In this document: one piece after another, positions 1 through 8,014 of the stretch
Layout of the letters: every line of letters starts with the position of its first letter
Numbering within the stretch: position 1 is the stretch's first letter
NCBI GenBank assembly: GCA_002305965.1
Contig: DBRM01000071.1
Location: forward strand, 54,219-78,629
Source of the DNA: Syntrophomonas sp. UBA1368
GTDB lineage: Bacteria > Bacillota > Syntrophomonadia > Syntrophomonadales > Syntrophomonadaceae
DNA length: 24,411 nucleotides
Direction: 5' to 3'
Notes under the pieces: generated by a model
Told to the model about the DNA's origin: nothing
Databases searched by the model: none
The model's input: the letters and a program-made list of their open reading frames with translations, nothing else
Translations under genes and position numbers: made by a program

Positions 1-1849
1 ATGGTTCCTCCGGTTTTATTTCAGATGCCGGACTTTGCTCACCCATCAATTCCGGGATATTGCATCGTTGACATATATCATGCCGGGCTGCTGACGGCGG
101 TCTTTCGTTTGCGGTTACATCTTTATAGGCTTTGATAAAGGCAGCGCTGTCTATGTCGCGGTTTAATAAAACCGCTGCAGCTCTGGTGGTATCCATCATC
201 CTTTGATCAAAGGGGTTGATGATGGGCAGATCCAACCCTGCCGCCCAGGCCATAGCCAGATAGGCGGAGTTGATAATATCCCGTCCGGGAAGGCCATGGG
301 ATACATTGCTTACTCCCAATACTGTTCCTGTATTCAGTTCTGATTTAATGACCTGCAAGGCCTTTATGGCTTCCATCACCTGAGCTTGCTCAGCACTGGC
401 GGTTTTGACCAACGTGTCAATAAAGATATCTTCCTCACGCAAACCATATCCAATGGCCCGTTGATATATTTTCCGGGCAATGGCTACCCGGTCTTCTGCC
501 TTGTTCGGAATACCCTTTTCATCAAGGCAGAGTCCCAATATTGCTGCTCCATATTTTTTGGCTAAAGGAATCACTTCCTGCATTTTTTTCTCTTCACCGG
601 TGGTGGAATTGATCAGGGCGCGCCCCACAAAACTTTTCAGGCCCCTTTCGATGGCATTGATATCTGAAGAGTCAATAACCAGAGGGATATCAACTGCTGC
701 CTGAATATTGTGGATCGCTTGTTCCATGGCCAATGATTCATCTATCCCCGGGACTCCCATGTTTACATCCAGAATGGGGGCTCCCATTTCCGCCTGTTTA
801 CGTGCTTCTTCAGTGACTACCTGCATTTTCCCGGCCTTAATGTCCTCGGCCAGTTTTTTGCGGGCAGTTGGGTTGATCCTTTCCCCAATAAACGCCAGGG
901 GATGATCTTCTCCTATAAGTACATGGCGTGTACGGGAAGCCAGGGCAGTAATCTTTTTATTTTTTCTTGATACCGGGCCCAGTGATTTTAATACCCGGGC
1001 TATAGCCTGGATGTGCGCAGGTGTGGTCCCGCAGCATCCGCCAATAATGTTGGCCCCGGCGTCCCGCAGCCTGATGGCATATTCAGCCATTTCCTCCGGA
1101 CTATCCGGGAAAATGGTCTGATCATCAATCAAGGCCGGCAAGCCTGCATTCGGTTCAACCGATAAAAAGCAATTGGAATATCTGCCCAAAGTTTCGATCA
1201 CCGGCAGTAATTCTCTCGCTCCGCCGGAACAATTAGCCCCAATGGCCAGAGGTTGAAAAGCTTCCATGATAACCAGGGCAGTAAGAGGATCTGTTCCCAT
1301 CATGGTAAGCCCCCCGGCTTCAAAGGTCATATGTGCTATAACCGGCAGCCTGGTATTATGATAGGCTGCAATAAGGGCAATTCTCATTTCGCCGATATCG
1401 GTCATGGTCTCAATGGATAAGAGGTCTGCTCCCGCTTTTTCACAGGCAACTGCCTGTTCTTTAAAGGCTTCATACATCAAATCAAAATCAGCATCGCCAA
1501 GAGGATGCAATAATTTCCCGGTAGGTCCTATGGAAGCAGCCACCAGAGCTTTATTTTTGGCAGTCCTTTTGGCTGTCTGAATGGCTTCGCGATTGATCTC
1601 TTCCACCATATTTTCCAGTCCGTATTCTGCCAGTTTCAAACGATTGGCCCCGAAGGTATTGGTCTGGATAATATCAGACCCTGCCTGAATATACTGATAA
1701 TGAATATTTTCCAGGACTGAAGGATTTTTTAGACCGTAAAACTCAGGGCACTCACCTGTCTGCATACCTGCGTTCTGCAGCATCGTCCCCATAGCTCCGT
1801 CCAATATAAGAATTCTCTCTTTTAACTGCGAACCTATATCCAATGTCAT
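1..1849 (-). CDS. metH: Cobalamin-dependent methionine synthase, N-terminal 616 residues (partial at window edge)
   Basis: The open frame starts at ATG 1849 behind the SD-like rc of 'tcctctcctcc' and stays open to base 1, so the C-terminus lies outside the window. Residues 1 to about 290 are a homocysteine S-methyltransferase domain. The zinc cysteines are visible as GANC (Cys207) and GGCCGT (Cys272, Cys273), the same numbering I recall for Thermotoga maritima MetH. From about residue 315 a pterin-binding (DHPS-like) domain begins with an FIGERINPT-type motif and runs to about 570. A cobalamin-binding module is expected beyond the edge. The enzyme moves a methyl group from methyltetrahydrofolate to homocysteine through B12. 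An S-box riboswitch directly upstream indicates SAM feedback. A corrinoid methyltransferase of another pathway is less likely because of the Hcy domain. All plus-strand ORFs here are shadows. Confidence 0.93.
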   Translation of the reverse strand, partial: MTLDIGSQLKERILILDGAMGTMLQNAGMQTGECPEFYGLKNPSVLENIHYQYIQAGSDIIQTNTFGANRLKLAEYGLENMVEEINREAIQTAKRTAKNKALVAASIGPTGKLLHPLGDADFDLMYEAFKEQAVACEKAGADLLSIETMTDIGEMRIALIAAYHNTRLPVIAHMTFEAGGLTMMGTDPLTALVIMEAFQPLAIGANCSGGARELLPVIETLGRYSNCFLSVEPNAGLPALIDDQTIFPDSPEEMAEYAIRLRDAGANIIGGCCGTTPAHIQAIARVLKSLGPVSRKNKKITALASRTRHVLIGEDHPLAFIGERINPTARKKLAEDIKAGKMQVVTEEARKQAEMGAPILDVNMGVPGIDESLAMEQAIHNIQAAVDIPLVIDSSDINAIERGLKSFVGRALINSTTGEEKKMQEVIPLAKKYGAAILGLCLDEKGIPNKAEDRVAIARKIYQRAIGYGLREEDIFIDTLVKTASAEQAQVMEAIKALQVIKSELNTGTVLGVSNVSHGLPGRDIINSAYLAMAWAAGLDLPIINPFDQRMMDTTRAAAVLLNRDIDSAAFIKAYKDVTANERPPSAARHDICQRCNIPELMGEQSPASEIKPEEP

Positions 1850-1892
1850 AAAAATCCTCTCCTCCATTTGTCTTTTAACCAAAAAATGAAAT

Positions 1893-2028
1893 AAAAAAAC
1901 TCCCTGTAAGAGAGTAAAGTTTCTCTCTTATCTTTCAGGATATGAACCTGCAGGATTTAGCACCATACTCGTAAAGTTGGTTGCCGGGTTTCATCGGGCC
2001 AGTCCCTCCGCCTCTCTGGATAAGAGTA
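1893..2028 (-). promoter_or_regulatory. SAM-I (S-box) riboswitch with terminator/antiterminator, upstream of metH
   Basis: Read on the minus strand, 2026-1925 carries the S-box core: AGAGAGGCGGAGGGACTGG, then CCGATGAAACCCGGCAACC, then GGTGCTAAATCCTGCAGG. P1 is CTCTTATC (2026-2019) paired with GATAAGAG (1932-1925). The expression platform is complete. Antiterminator arm TAAGAGAG (1930-1923) can pair with CTCTCTTA (1914-1907). That second strand overlaps the 5' arm of the terminator ACTCTC (1915-1910)/GGGAGT (1904-1899), which is followed by seven T (1899-1893). Bound SAM should hold P1, release the terminator and switch metH off. I found no convincing promoter just upstream, so tatA read-through may contribute. 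Confidence 0.96.
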
Positions 2029-2068
2029 TTTAATTTTTATGGGTTATTTCAGATGAATCATCTGCTGC

Positions 2069-2455
2069 TTACGGTTCAGCGTCGGCTTCCTCTTTCGCAG
2101 CCTTCCCGTCATCTAATAAAACTTGATCGGTATCTGCTGCTTCACTATGGTCAGGATCAGCTGCCTGGTCAGTTGCTGCTTCTTTTTGCTCAGCAGTGTT
2201 TGGAACTGATTCTTCCGATTTCAGGACTGCCTTGAGCAATTCTTCCTTGTTGGTGGGAATACTATTTGTGTCGATATTAATGGCGTCCCGGAATTCTTTT
2301 TGCACGCCTGAGGTGTATCTTTTTATATCACCCATTGTTTTCCCTATTGTTTTGGCTACTTCAGGAAGTTTTCCCGGCCCAAATACCATTAAGGCTACAA
2401 ATAATATTAAAATTACTTCCCATGTGCCAAAATTACCAATCAGTGCAAATAACAT
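2069..2455 (-). CDS. tatA: Twin-arginine translocase subunit TatA/TatE
   Basis: This 128-residue protein has the TatA plan: a short N-terminus, one membrane helix (about residues 12-25), the FGP hinge at 25-27 (GPGKLPEVAKTIGK), and an amphipathic helix to about residue 60. TatA multimers form the pore that passes folded twin-arginine precursors across the membrane. The tail after residue 70 is unusually long and acidic, rich in Glu, Asp, Ala and Gln, and probably disordered. Start ATG 2455 has GCAGGAGG upstream. No tatC is in the window, so the partner must lie elsewhere. The gene ends 40 bp before the metH riboswitch. TatB is an alternative, but FGP followed directly by KLPE fits TatA better. 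Confidence 0.9.
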   Translation of the reverse strand: MLFALIGNFGTWEVILILFVALMVFGPGKLPEVAKTIGKTMGDIKRYTSGVQKEFRDAINIDTNSIPTNKEELLKAVLKSEESVPNTAEQKEAATDQAADPDHSEAADTDQVLLDDGKAAKEEADAEP

Positions 2456-2500
2456 TGGGGGCCTCCTGCCTGCAAACCTTCAAACCATATCTAATATCAC

Positions 2501-2529
2501 ATTTTACTTGTCTTTATTCATATTGGCAA
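2501..2529 (-). promoter_or_regulatory. Sigma-A-like promoter for tatA
   Basis: On the minus strand, -35 TTGCCA (2529-2524) and -10 TAAAAT (2506-2501) are separated by exactly 17 bp. Each hexamer matches the consensus at five of six positions. It lies between the terminator of the upstream membrane gene and the tatA ribosome binding site, about 45 bp before the start codon. Confidence 0.65.
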
Positions 2530-2545
2530 CTTATATTTGACGGAT

Positions 2546-2574
2546 AAAAAATAGGCTGGTTAAAGTAACCAGCC
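2546..2574 (-). terminator. Intrinsic terminator after the YvlD-like gene
   Basis: A nine-base-pair stem GGCTGGTTA/TAACCAGCC (2574-2554 on the minus strand) with a CTT loop is followed by TATTTTTT. It lies 22 bp past the stop of the 2597-2926 gene and separates it from tatA. Confidence 0.85.
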
Positions 2575-2596
2575 CCTTCTTAATAGTTTTACCCGG

Positions 2597-2926
2597 TTAT
2601 CTCAATTCAGTAGGCACAAATGCATCGATCAGACCAATAATAAATGCTGCAATCAATGCTCCAATCAAACTTACTGAAAAATAATCAGGGATAATAAACT
2701 GGGTAATATATATTACAACAGCTGCCGTGATAAAACCGACTATCCCCCTGGATCTTGGTGATATCCTATCGCCCAGTATAGCTTCAACTATATATCCCAG
2801 TACAGCAATAACTACAGCTGTTATCAATGCCCCCCAGAAACCGGATACACTGACTCCGGGGATCAAATAAGCGATAACCAGCAAAACCAGTGCGGAAACT
2901 ATAAATCTCACTATCATTCCCAGCAT
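2597..2926 (-). CDS. Phage holin family 4 / YvlD-like small membrane protein
   Basis: A 109-residue, very hydrophobic protein with about four membrane segments (roughly residues 3-22, 28-50, 60-80 and 83-104). The connecting GDRISPRSRGI loop and overall layout match the YvlD-type family filed as phage holin 4 superfamily. Despite the name, these are chromosomal proteins of unclear role and not evidence of a prophage; in Bacillus, YvlD is linked to envelope-stress loci. Start ATG 2926 follows AGGGAGGT with ideal spacing. The gene is monocistronic, ended by the terminator at 2546-2574. A 14-bp dyad (2988-3001) lies upstream. Function not assigned. Confidence 0.8.
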   Translation of the reverse strand: MLGMIVRFIVSALVLLVIAYLIPGVSVSGFWGALITAVVIAVLGYIVEAILGDRISPRSRGIVGFITAAVVIYITQFIIPDYFSVSLIGALIAAFIIGLIDAFVPTELR

Positions 2927-2987
2927 TTGCAGACCTCCCTTCGTAATAAATAAAAATTGAACCTTTTTTCATTTCGTATATTTATAC

Positions 2988-3001
2988 TGCCAACTTTGGC
3001 A
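2988..3001. promoter_or_regulatory. Perfect dyad TGCCAA-CT-TTGGCA, possible operator
   Basis: Two six-base arms are exact reverse complements around a 2-bp centre, about 62 bp upstream of the YvlD-like start and next to an A/T-rich stretch that could hold its promoter. The size suits a small dimeric repressor, but no regulator gene adjoins. Chance occurrence is possible. Confidence 0.35.
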
Positions 3002-3049
3002 ACAAAATATGTAATAAAATTGTTTTACCTCAACGTTTTTTAATATTTA

Positions 3050-3078
3050 TTTCTAATTTCAGGCATTTTCACTATAAT
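3050..3078 (+). promoter_or_regulatory. Candidate promoter of comM-glpK
   Basis: There is a perfect -10 TATAAT at 3073-3078, about 95 bp before comM. The hexamer 17 bp upstream (TTTCTA, 3050-3055) is a poor -35, so strength is uncertain. The expected transcript would open with an imperfect hairpin (3083-3106, arms GTCATT(T)ATC/GATAATGAC). Confidence 0.4.
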
Positions 3079-3171
3079 TACTGTCATTTATCCCTTAGAT
3101 AATGACGCAAGCAGGAATTTGCAATTTCTTAAGCGAAGAGTAAAAAGCAAACATATATTCGGAGGAATGCT

Positions 3172-4701
3172 ATGTTATCCGTTCTGAATACGCTTTTCAT
3201 TAATGGAATAGAAGCGCAGCCTGTTAAGGTAGAAGTTGATATCCAAAACGGATTGCCTGATTTTCAAATTGTTGGGTTAGCTTCAATGGCAATAAAAGAA
3301 GCCCGTGAAAGAGTCCGCTCTGCTATAAAAAATTGTGATTATCAATTTCCCAATCAAAAGATTATCGTTAATCTGGCCCCCGCAGATTTGAAAAAAGAAG
3401 GCACTCACTTTGATCTGGCCATTGCCTTGGGGATTCTTATCGCTTCTGAACAGGTAAAGGCTGCTGAGGATCAGTTATTCTACCTGGCTGGTGAATTATC
3501 CCTCGATGGCAGTGTTCGTGAAGTTCCGGGCATCTTGCCCATGGCTCTGGAACTCATTAATTTACCTCATCCGGTGCAATTCATTATTCCAACGGGAAAT
3601 GCCCCGGAAGCAGCATTGGTCAGCGAGCAAACTGCCTTGCCGGTACATCACCTGACCCAGGTCATTCACTGGGTGGAAGGAGAGATTTCTTTGGAAAAGG
3701 CTGTTGCCGATGTTTCGTTGAGCCAGGCAAATCTTTCTCCGGGGGATTTTACCGAGGTCAAAGGGCAGGAAACAGCCAAACGAGCCATGCAAATAGCAGC
3801 GGCAGGAATGCATAATCTACTTCTGATCGGTCCCCCGGGAGGCGGCAAGACCATGCTGGCCCGCCGGGCAGTTTCCATTTTTCCTGATATGAACCGGCAG
3901 GAGGTTTTGGAATCCACCCGTATCTATTCGGTCGCCAATTTACTTAACAAAGATCAACCGCTCATTCATATACGACCTTTTCGCGCCCCGCACAAGAATG
4001 CATCCAGCGCCAGCATTGTCGGGGGTGGGCGAATCCCAAGACCGGGGGAAATAAGCCTGGCCCAGAATGGAATATTGTTTTTAGACGAGCTCCCTGAATT
4101 TAACCGGGATGTGCTGGAAGCTTTACGGCAGCCTTTGGAAGACAAGGTCATAACCGTGGCCCGTGCACAAGGCACTTACACTTTTCCCGCCAATTTTATT
4201 CTGATCGCAAGTATGAATCCCTGCCCCTGCGGCAACTATGGTTCCCAATTGGAATGCCGCTGCACGCCGATGCAGATACAAAAATACTTAAACCGTATCA
4301 GCGGACCGCTTTTAGACCGCATGGACCTGCATGTGGAAGTGCCTCGGGTCAACTTTGAACAGTTAAGAAACCATGACCCCGGTGAAACTTCTGCCCAGAT
4401 AAAAGAAAGAGTGACAAACGCCCGCGCTTTACAGGAAGCAAGATTTGCTGATCGATCTTATAAGGTAAATGCTTTGATGACACCCAGTGATATTAAACGG
4501 CATTGCATTTTAAATCATGAAACCGAGCAGCTGTTAAAATCAGCTTTTCAAAAACTCAGTCTCAGCGCCAGAGGATATAATCGTATCCTGAAGGTAGCCA
4601 GAACCATCGCTGATTTGGAGAATGAACCCGCGATACAGATCCAGCATATAGCTGAAGCTCTGCAATACAGGAGCCTGGATAAGAAATACTGGATGGCTTG
4701 A
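3172..4701 (+). CDS. comM: YifB/ComM family Mg-chelatase-like AAA+ ATPase
   Basis: The 509-residue protein has the full family length. An N-terminal ChlI/Lon-like domain (about 1-170) precedes an AAA+ module with Walker A GPPGGGKT (220-227) and Walker B ILFLDE (301-306). A cysteine cluster, CPCGNYGSQLECRC (351-364), follows, then a C-terminal Mg-chelatase helical domain containing LSARGYNRILKVARTIADLE. Homologues in Gram-negative bacteria act as hexameric branch-migration helicases in natural transformation; that role here is inference. Start ATG 3172 follows GGAGG. In many Clostridia this gene follows yraN on the same strand; here it is about 6 kb away and inverted. glpK follows after 27 bp and probably shares the transcript. 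Confidence 0.94.
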   Translation: MLSVLNTLFINGIEAQPVKVEVDIQNGLPDFQIVGLASMAIKEARERVRSAIKNCDYQFPNQKIIVNLAPADLKKEGTHFDLAIALGILIASEQVKAAEDQLFYLAGELSLDGSVREVPGILPMALELINLPHPVQFIIPTGNAPEAALVSEQTALPVHHLTQVIHWVEGEISLEKAVADVSLSQANLSPGDFTEVKGQETAKRAMQIAAAGMHNLLLIGPPGGGKTMLARRAVSIFPDMNRQEVLESTRIYSVANLLNKDQPLIHIRPFRAPHKNASSASIVGGGRIPRPGEISLAQNGILFLDELPEFNRDVLEALRQPLEDKVITVARAQGTYTFPANFILIASMNPCPCGNYGSQLECRCTPMQIQKYLNRISGPLLDRMDLHVEVPRVNFEQLRNHDPGETSAQIKERVTNARALQEARFADRSYKVNALMTPSDIKRHCILNHETEQLLKSAFQKLSLSARGYNRILKVARTIADLENEPAIQIQHIAEALQYRSLDKKYWMA

Positions 4702-4728
4702 TACCCATATTTGCAAGGAGGGATCTTT

Positions 4729-6222
4729 TTGACAGACCGTTATATATTATCTATTGATCAGGGAACCACTGGTACTACGTGCTTATTGATCGATCACAGC
4801 GGTCAAATTGTTTCCCGGGCTTACCGCGAATTCTACCAGGTCTACCCGCAACCCGGCTGGGTAGAACATGATCCCCAGGAAATATGGGCTGTTACGGTAA
4901 GCGTTGCCAAAGAGGCTATTATGCGGGCTGATTTGCACAGCGGACAAATTGCAGCCATTGGCATTACCAATCAACGTGAAACGACGGTGGTATGGGATAG
5001 AAACACCGGTGAACCGGTCAGTAATGCGATCGTATGGCAATGCCGCCGCACGGCACCTTTATGTGAACAATTAAAAGCGGAAGGCTGTGAACCGATGATC
5101 AAAGCCAAAACCGGTCTGGTCATTGACGCTTATTTTTCAGCAACCAAACTGGCCTGGATCCTGGAGAATGTACCTCATGCCCGACACAAAGCCGAAGCGG
5201 GAGACCTGCTGTTTGGCACCATTGATTCCTGGTTGGTATGGAAACTAACCGGGGGCCGGGTGCATGTAACCGACTATTCCAACGCTTCCCGCACGATGCT
5301 GTACAATATTCATCAATTGCAATGGGACCGGGAATTACTTGAAAAATTGCATATTCCTCCTGCTATGATGCCGGAAGTTGTTTCTTCCAGCGAAATTTAC
5401 GGTTTAACTGATGCAGATATTTTAGGCAGTGAAATACCTATTGCCGGCATGGCCGGTGATCAACAGGCAGCTTTATTCGGACAGGCTTGCTTTCAGGCCG
5501 GGATGGCTAAAAATACATACGGCACCGGTTGTTTTCTGCTGATGAACACCGGGAGTAAACCGGTTACCTCCGAACATGGATTGTTGACCACCATTGCCTG
5601 GGGCATAAATGGTCAAATTGATTATGCTCTGGAAGGAAGTGTCTTTATCGCCGGTGCCGCTGTGCAATGGCTGCGGGATGAATTAAAGATCATCAGTCAT
5701 GCGGCTGAATCAGAAACTATGGCAGGCTCTTTACCTGATAACGGCGGCGTTTATATGGTCCCTGCCTTTGTGGGACTCGGTGCTCCTTATTGGGATATGT
5801 ATGCCCGTGGGACCATAACCGGACTTACCCGGGGCAGCAAGCGGGAGCATCTTGTACGAGCCGCGTTGGAGTCAATCGCCTATCAGACTTCTGATGTACT
5901 GAAGGCTATGACTGATGATTCAGGGATCCAATTAAATGCTCTGTATGTAGACGGCGGAGCAGCTGAAAACAATTTCCTGATGCAATTTCAAGCTGATATA
6001 CTGAATGTAGATGTAAAACGGCCTTTGGTAACTGAGACTACTGCAATGGGCGCTGCTTATCTTGCAGGTCTGGGTGTTGGCTACTGGAACAGCCAGCAGG
6101 ATTTGATGGAAACAAAAATCATTGAACGTTGTTTTCGACCTGCCATGGCAGATGAAGAGCGGTCCTCATTGCTGCAAGGCTGGAAACATGCGGTTGCCAG
6201 TGCGCTATCCACAAACCGATAA
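4729..6222 (+). CDS. glpK: Glycerol kinase
   Basis: FGGY-family kinase making sn-glycerol-3-phosphate from glycerol and ATP. I choose TTG 4729, 6 nt after GGAGGG, giving 497 residues beginning MTDRYILSIDQGTTGTT. The frame also opens at TTG 4711, but that codon precedes the SD. Visible are the N-terminal DQGTT phosphate loop (from residue 10), ITNQRETTVVW, MAGDQQAALFGQ with catalytic-base Asp244, KNTYGTGCF, and the C-terminal VDGGAAENNFLMQFQADIL. Length and motifs match E. coli GlpK (502 aa). The activation loop (about 225-234, GLTDADILGS) has no histidine, so the HPr phosphorylation site used by many PTS-containing Firmicutes appears absent. No glpF or glpD is adjacent; the gene sits oddly behind comM. 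Confidence 0.95.
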   Translation: MTDRYILSIDQGTTGTTCLLIDHSGQIVSRAYREFYQVYPQPGWVEHDPQEIWAVTVSVAKEAIMRADLHSGQIAAIGITNQRETTVVWDRNTGEPVSNAIVWQCRRTAPLCEQLKAEGCEPMIKAKTGLVIDAYFSATKLAWILENVPHARHKAEAGDLLFGTIDSWLVWKLTGGRVHVTDYSNASRTMLYNIHQLQWDRELLEKLHIPPAMMPEVVSSSEIYGLTDADILGSEIPIAGMAGDQQAALFGQACFQAGMAKNTYGTGCFLLMNTGSKPVTSEHGLLTTIAWGINGQIDYALEGSVFIAGAAVQWLRDELKIISHAAESETMAGSLPDNGGVYMVPAFVGLGAPYWDMYARGTITGLTRGSKREHLVRAALESIAYQTSDVLKAMTDDSGIQLNALYVDGGAAENNFLMQFQADILNVDVKRPLVTETTAMGAAYLAGLGVGYWNSQQDLMETKIIERCFRPAMADEERSSLLQGWKHAVASALSTNR

Positions 6223-6272
6223 GAAGGAAGTGTAATAAATGAGTGATTTTGAATAGTTTAGCCAAAAGGCTC

Positions 6273-7118
6273 TTATATATGTTTCAGAAGCCAGGTTTTG
6301 ATCACCTGGAGGACTTGTTCTCTTTCTGCCGGGGTTTCGTTCATGGTTTCATGATAAAGGTTATCGAAAATATATATTTCCTTATCACGGGAGGCAGCTT
6401 TTTGCATAACTTCCTCACTGCCCCGGTAATCGACGATGCCGTCTGCTTTGCCATGGATGATCAAAAGGGGCAGCACAATCTCTGCTGACCTATTAAGACA
6501 TTCCTGCCCGGCAGCGATAAACTCCGTGTACCATCTGGCTGATACCAAATCATGTACCAGAGGGTCATCAATATAATCCTTTACCACCTTTTGATCGTGG
6601 GATAATAATTTGCTATCCAGTCCGGTAGGCATGGACAAAGAAGGCAGCACCCGTGAAAGGACCAATGCCACTTTAGCCTTAAGGGGCGGAACTTCCACCT
6701 TGCTTTTTAACCCCGCCGATGACAGGATCAAGCCCGCAAAATCCTGTCCATATTTAAGCACATATTTGAAGACGATTACGCCCCCCAGACTATGCCCCAT
6801 TATGATCATTGGTATCCCGGGATGATCCTTTTTGGCTGATTGGACCAGGAGATCAAAATCATCAATATATTCATCAAAAGACATAACATGCCCTCTTTTC
6901 CCCGCTGACCTTCCATGGCCGCGATGGTCAAGGGCATATACCGAGAGATCAGTATCATCAATGGCCTGGAGCAGATTCCCATATCGGCTGCTGTGTTCCC
7001 CAACACCGTGGCAAAGAACGATCACACCCCGGGGTTGTGGCTTTTGCCGTGTCTGAAAAAACAGTTTCACTCCGTCGGTGCTTGTCATTTCTCCCGTTTG
7101 GTGAATGTAACTTGTCAT
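6273..7118 (-). CDS. Alpha/beta hydrolase, monoacylglycerol lipase / lysophospholipase type
   Basis: The 281-residue serine hydrolase shows HGVGEHSSRY (oxyanion region), LDHRGHGRS, nucleophile elbow GHSLGG (Ser110), acid in HGKADGIVD (Asp226) and base in YHETMNE (His256). The triad order and the RGHGRS motif fit the Hydrolase_4 monoglyceride-lipase family, which cleaves glycerol esters or lysophospholipids. No signal peptide is seen, so it should be cytoplasmic. Start ATG 7118 follows AAAGGAGG. It lies 16 bp after the metallo-beta-lactamase-fold gene and is probably co-transcribed with it. It converges on glpK with only 50 bp between. A glycerol-releasing lipase opposite a glycerol kinase is suggestive, but they are on opposite strands. 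Exact substrate unknown. Confidence 0.87.
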   Translation of the reverse strand: MTSYIHQTGEMTSTDGVKLFFQTRQKPQPRGVIVLCHGVGEHSSRYGNLLQAIDDTDLSVYALDHRGHGRSAGKRGHVMSFDEYIDDFDLLVQSAKKDHPGIPMIIMGHSLGGVIVFKYVLKYGQDFAGLILSSAGLKSKVEVPPLKAKVALVLSRVLPSLSMPTGLDSKLLSHDQKVVKDYIDDPLVHDLVSARWYTEFIAAGQECLNRSAEIVLPLLIIHGKADGIVDYRGSEEVMQKAASRDKEIYIFDNLYHETMNETPAEREQVLQVIKTWLLKHI

Positions 7119-7134
7119 ACTTTAACTTCCTCCT

Positions 7135-7980
7135 TTACTGCCTTTCTTCTCCGCTGTCTGGTTGGTTCGTTATACTCTGAATAAAGGAATTGACCAGATT
7201 AATTTTGCCGAAATCGCCTTCGGATGGTCCGTATAAAACTGTTTCTTTACCCAATAACCTCTCCCGGATTTCTTCCGGTTCAATGCCCTCTTTATATAAT
7301 TTTATAATTTTCTCCCCCAGCTCTTCCCAGTAAGCAATTTTTCTTTTAAGAGCCGCTTTGGCATTTGAAACCACTGTTCCGGAACTGCAGTACAGGGTGG
7401 AAAATTCGTATTGTAACAGCTTATGCAAGGAGGCTAACATCTCTTTTATATTCTCATCACTTCTTAATGTCGGCACTTTTTCACGCACAAAAACATCCCC
7501 GGCAAAAAGCCATCCCTGCTCTGGTTCAAGCAAGCAGATATGATCAGGACTATGTCCGGGTGTATGGATGATCTGGAACGTATATCGCCTGGTTTTTAAA
7601 ACTGCTTCCAGTGGAAGGACTTTGGAGGGAGGCGGGTCTCCCCAGGCAAAATGTTGGTAATATCTCAGTCGTCCGGTCCAGAGAGCCGGGTTTTCGATCA
7701 GCGGCATGGCCAGAGGGTGAGCATAAATGTTTTGAATCCCTCGTTTTTGCTGGAAAACAATATTGTTGCCAATATGATCTTCATGATGATGGGTGTTAAC
7801 GATCTGCTCAATGGGGAAATCTGCAAAAGCAGCTTCGATCTCATCGGCAACATGGACCGGCCCGGTATCGATCAACAGTCCGTCGATATAATAGCTGGCC
7901 ATGGTATAAACCGGTTGTCCATCAATGAGCCTGCCCATGATGAACTGGGTTACGTCTCCGTAACGCTGGGCATTTATCAT
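7135..7980 (-). CDS. Metallo-beta-lactamase-fold hydrolase lacking the last metal-ligand histidine
   Basis: 281 residues with the metallo-beta-lactamase fold. Strand LLIDTGP leads to THHHEDHIG, giving HxHxDH ligands His64, His66, Asp68 and His69. These are followed by HTPGHSPDHICL (His143) and WLFAGDVFV (Asp162). The final motif, usually xPGHG, reads YCSSG (198-201), so the seventh ligand is Ser200. The rest of the family core is intact, so one metal site may be weak or completed differently. Start ATG 7980 follows GGGAGGG with 6 nt spacing. It is first gene of a two-gene unit with the lipase-like hydrolase. Glyoxalase II-like, lactonase-like or thioesterase activities are all possible; substrate not assignable. 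Confidence 0.85.
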   Translation of the reverse strand: MINAQRYGDVTQFIMGRLIDGQPVYTMASYYIDGLLIDTGPVHVADEIEAAFADFPIEQIVNTHHHEDHIGNNIVFQQKRGIQNIYAHPLAMPLIENPALWTGRLRYYQHFAWGDPPPSKVLPLEAVLKTRRYTFQIIHTPGHSPDHICLLEPEQGWLFAGDVFVREKVPTLRSDENIKEMLASLHKLLQYEFSTLYCSSGTVVSNAKAALKRKIAYWEELGEKIIKLYKEGIEPEEIRERLLGKETVLYGPSEGDFGKINLVNSFIQSITNQPDSGEERQ

Positions 7981-8008
7981 GGCACACCCTCCCTTTTTTA
8001 ATCATCAT

Positions 8009-8014
8009 ATTATA
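8009..8014 (-). promoter_or_regulatory. Possible -10 box for the metallo-hydrolase/lipase unit
   Basis: A perfect TATAAT lies on the minus strand 28 bp before the start codon of the 7135-7980 gene, but no recognisable -35 hexamer stands at 16-18 bp. The A/T-rich 8001-8096 interval must serve both this unit and the divergent thioesterase gene. Confidence 0.3.

Noticed and set aside
480..905. Two plus-strand ORFs at the left end
   Set aside because: They are antisense to the long open minus-strand metH frame, whose zinc-cysteine and pterin-domain motifs are unmistakable.
2050..2064. Palindrome CAGATGA-A-TCATCTG after tatA
   Set aside because: With a realistic loop only about five pairs remain and no T-tract follows. 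It could be an operator or chance; too little to call.
1981..2540. Plus-strand ORFs over the riboswitch and tatA
   Set aside because: They have no ribosome binding site, cross the S-box core, and are antisense to tatA.
2597..2926. Phage holin implying a prophage
   Set aside because: The YvlD-like family carries that name only by classification. No phage gene, att site or integrase is nearby.
6239..6256. Mini-ORF MSDFE behind a good SD after glpK
   Set aside because: Only five codons and no continuing homology in any frame. It could be the stub of a lost gene, but nothing supports that.
6260..6271. AGCC-AAAA-GGCT hairpin between glpK and the convergent hydrolase
   Set aside because: A four-base-pair stem without a T-tract on either strand is too weak to be called a terminator.
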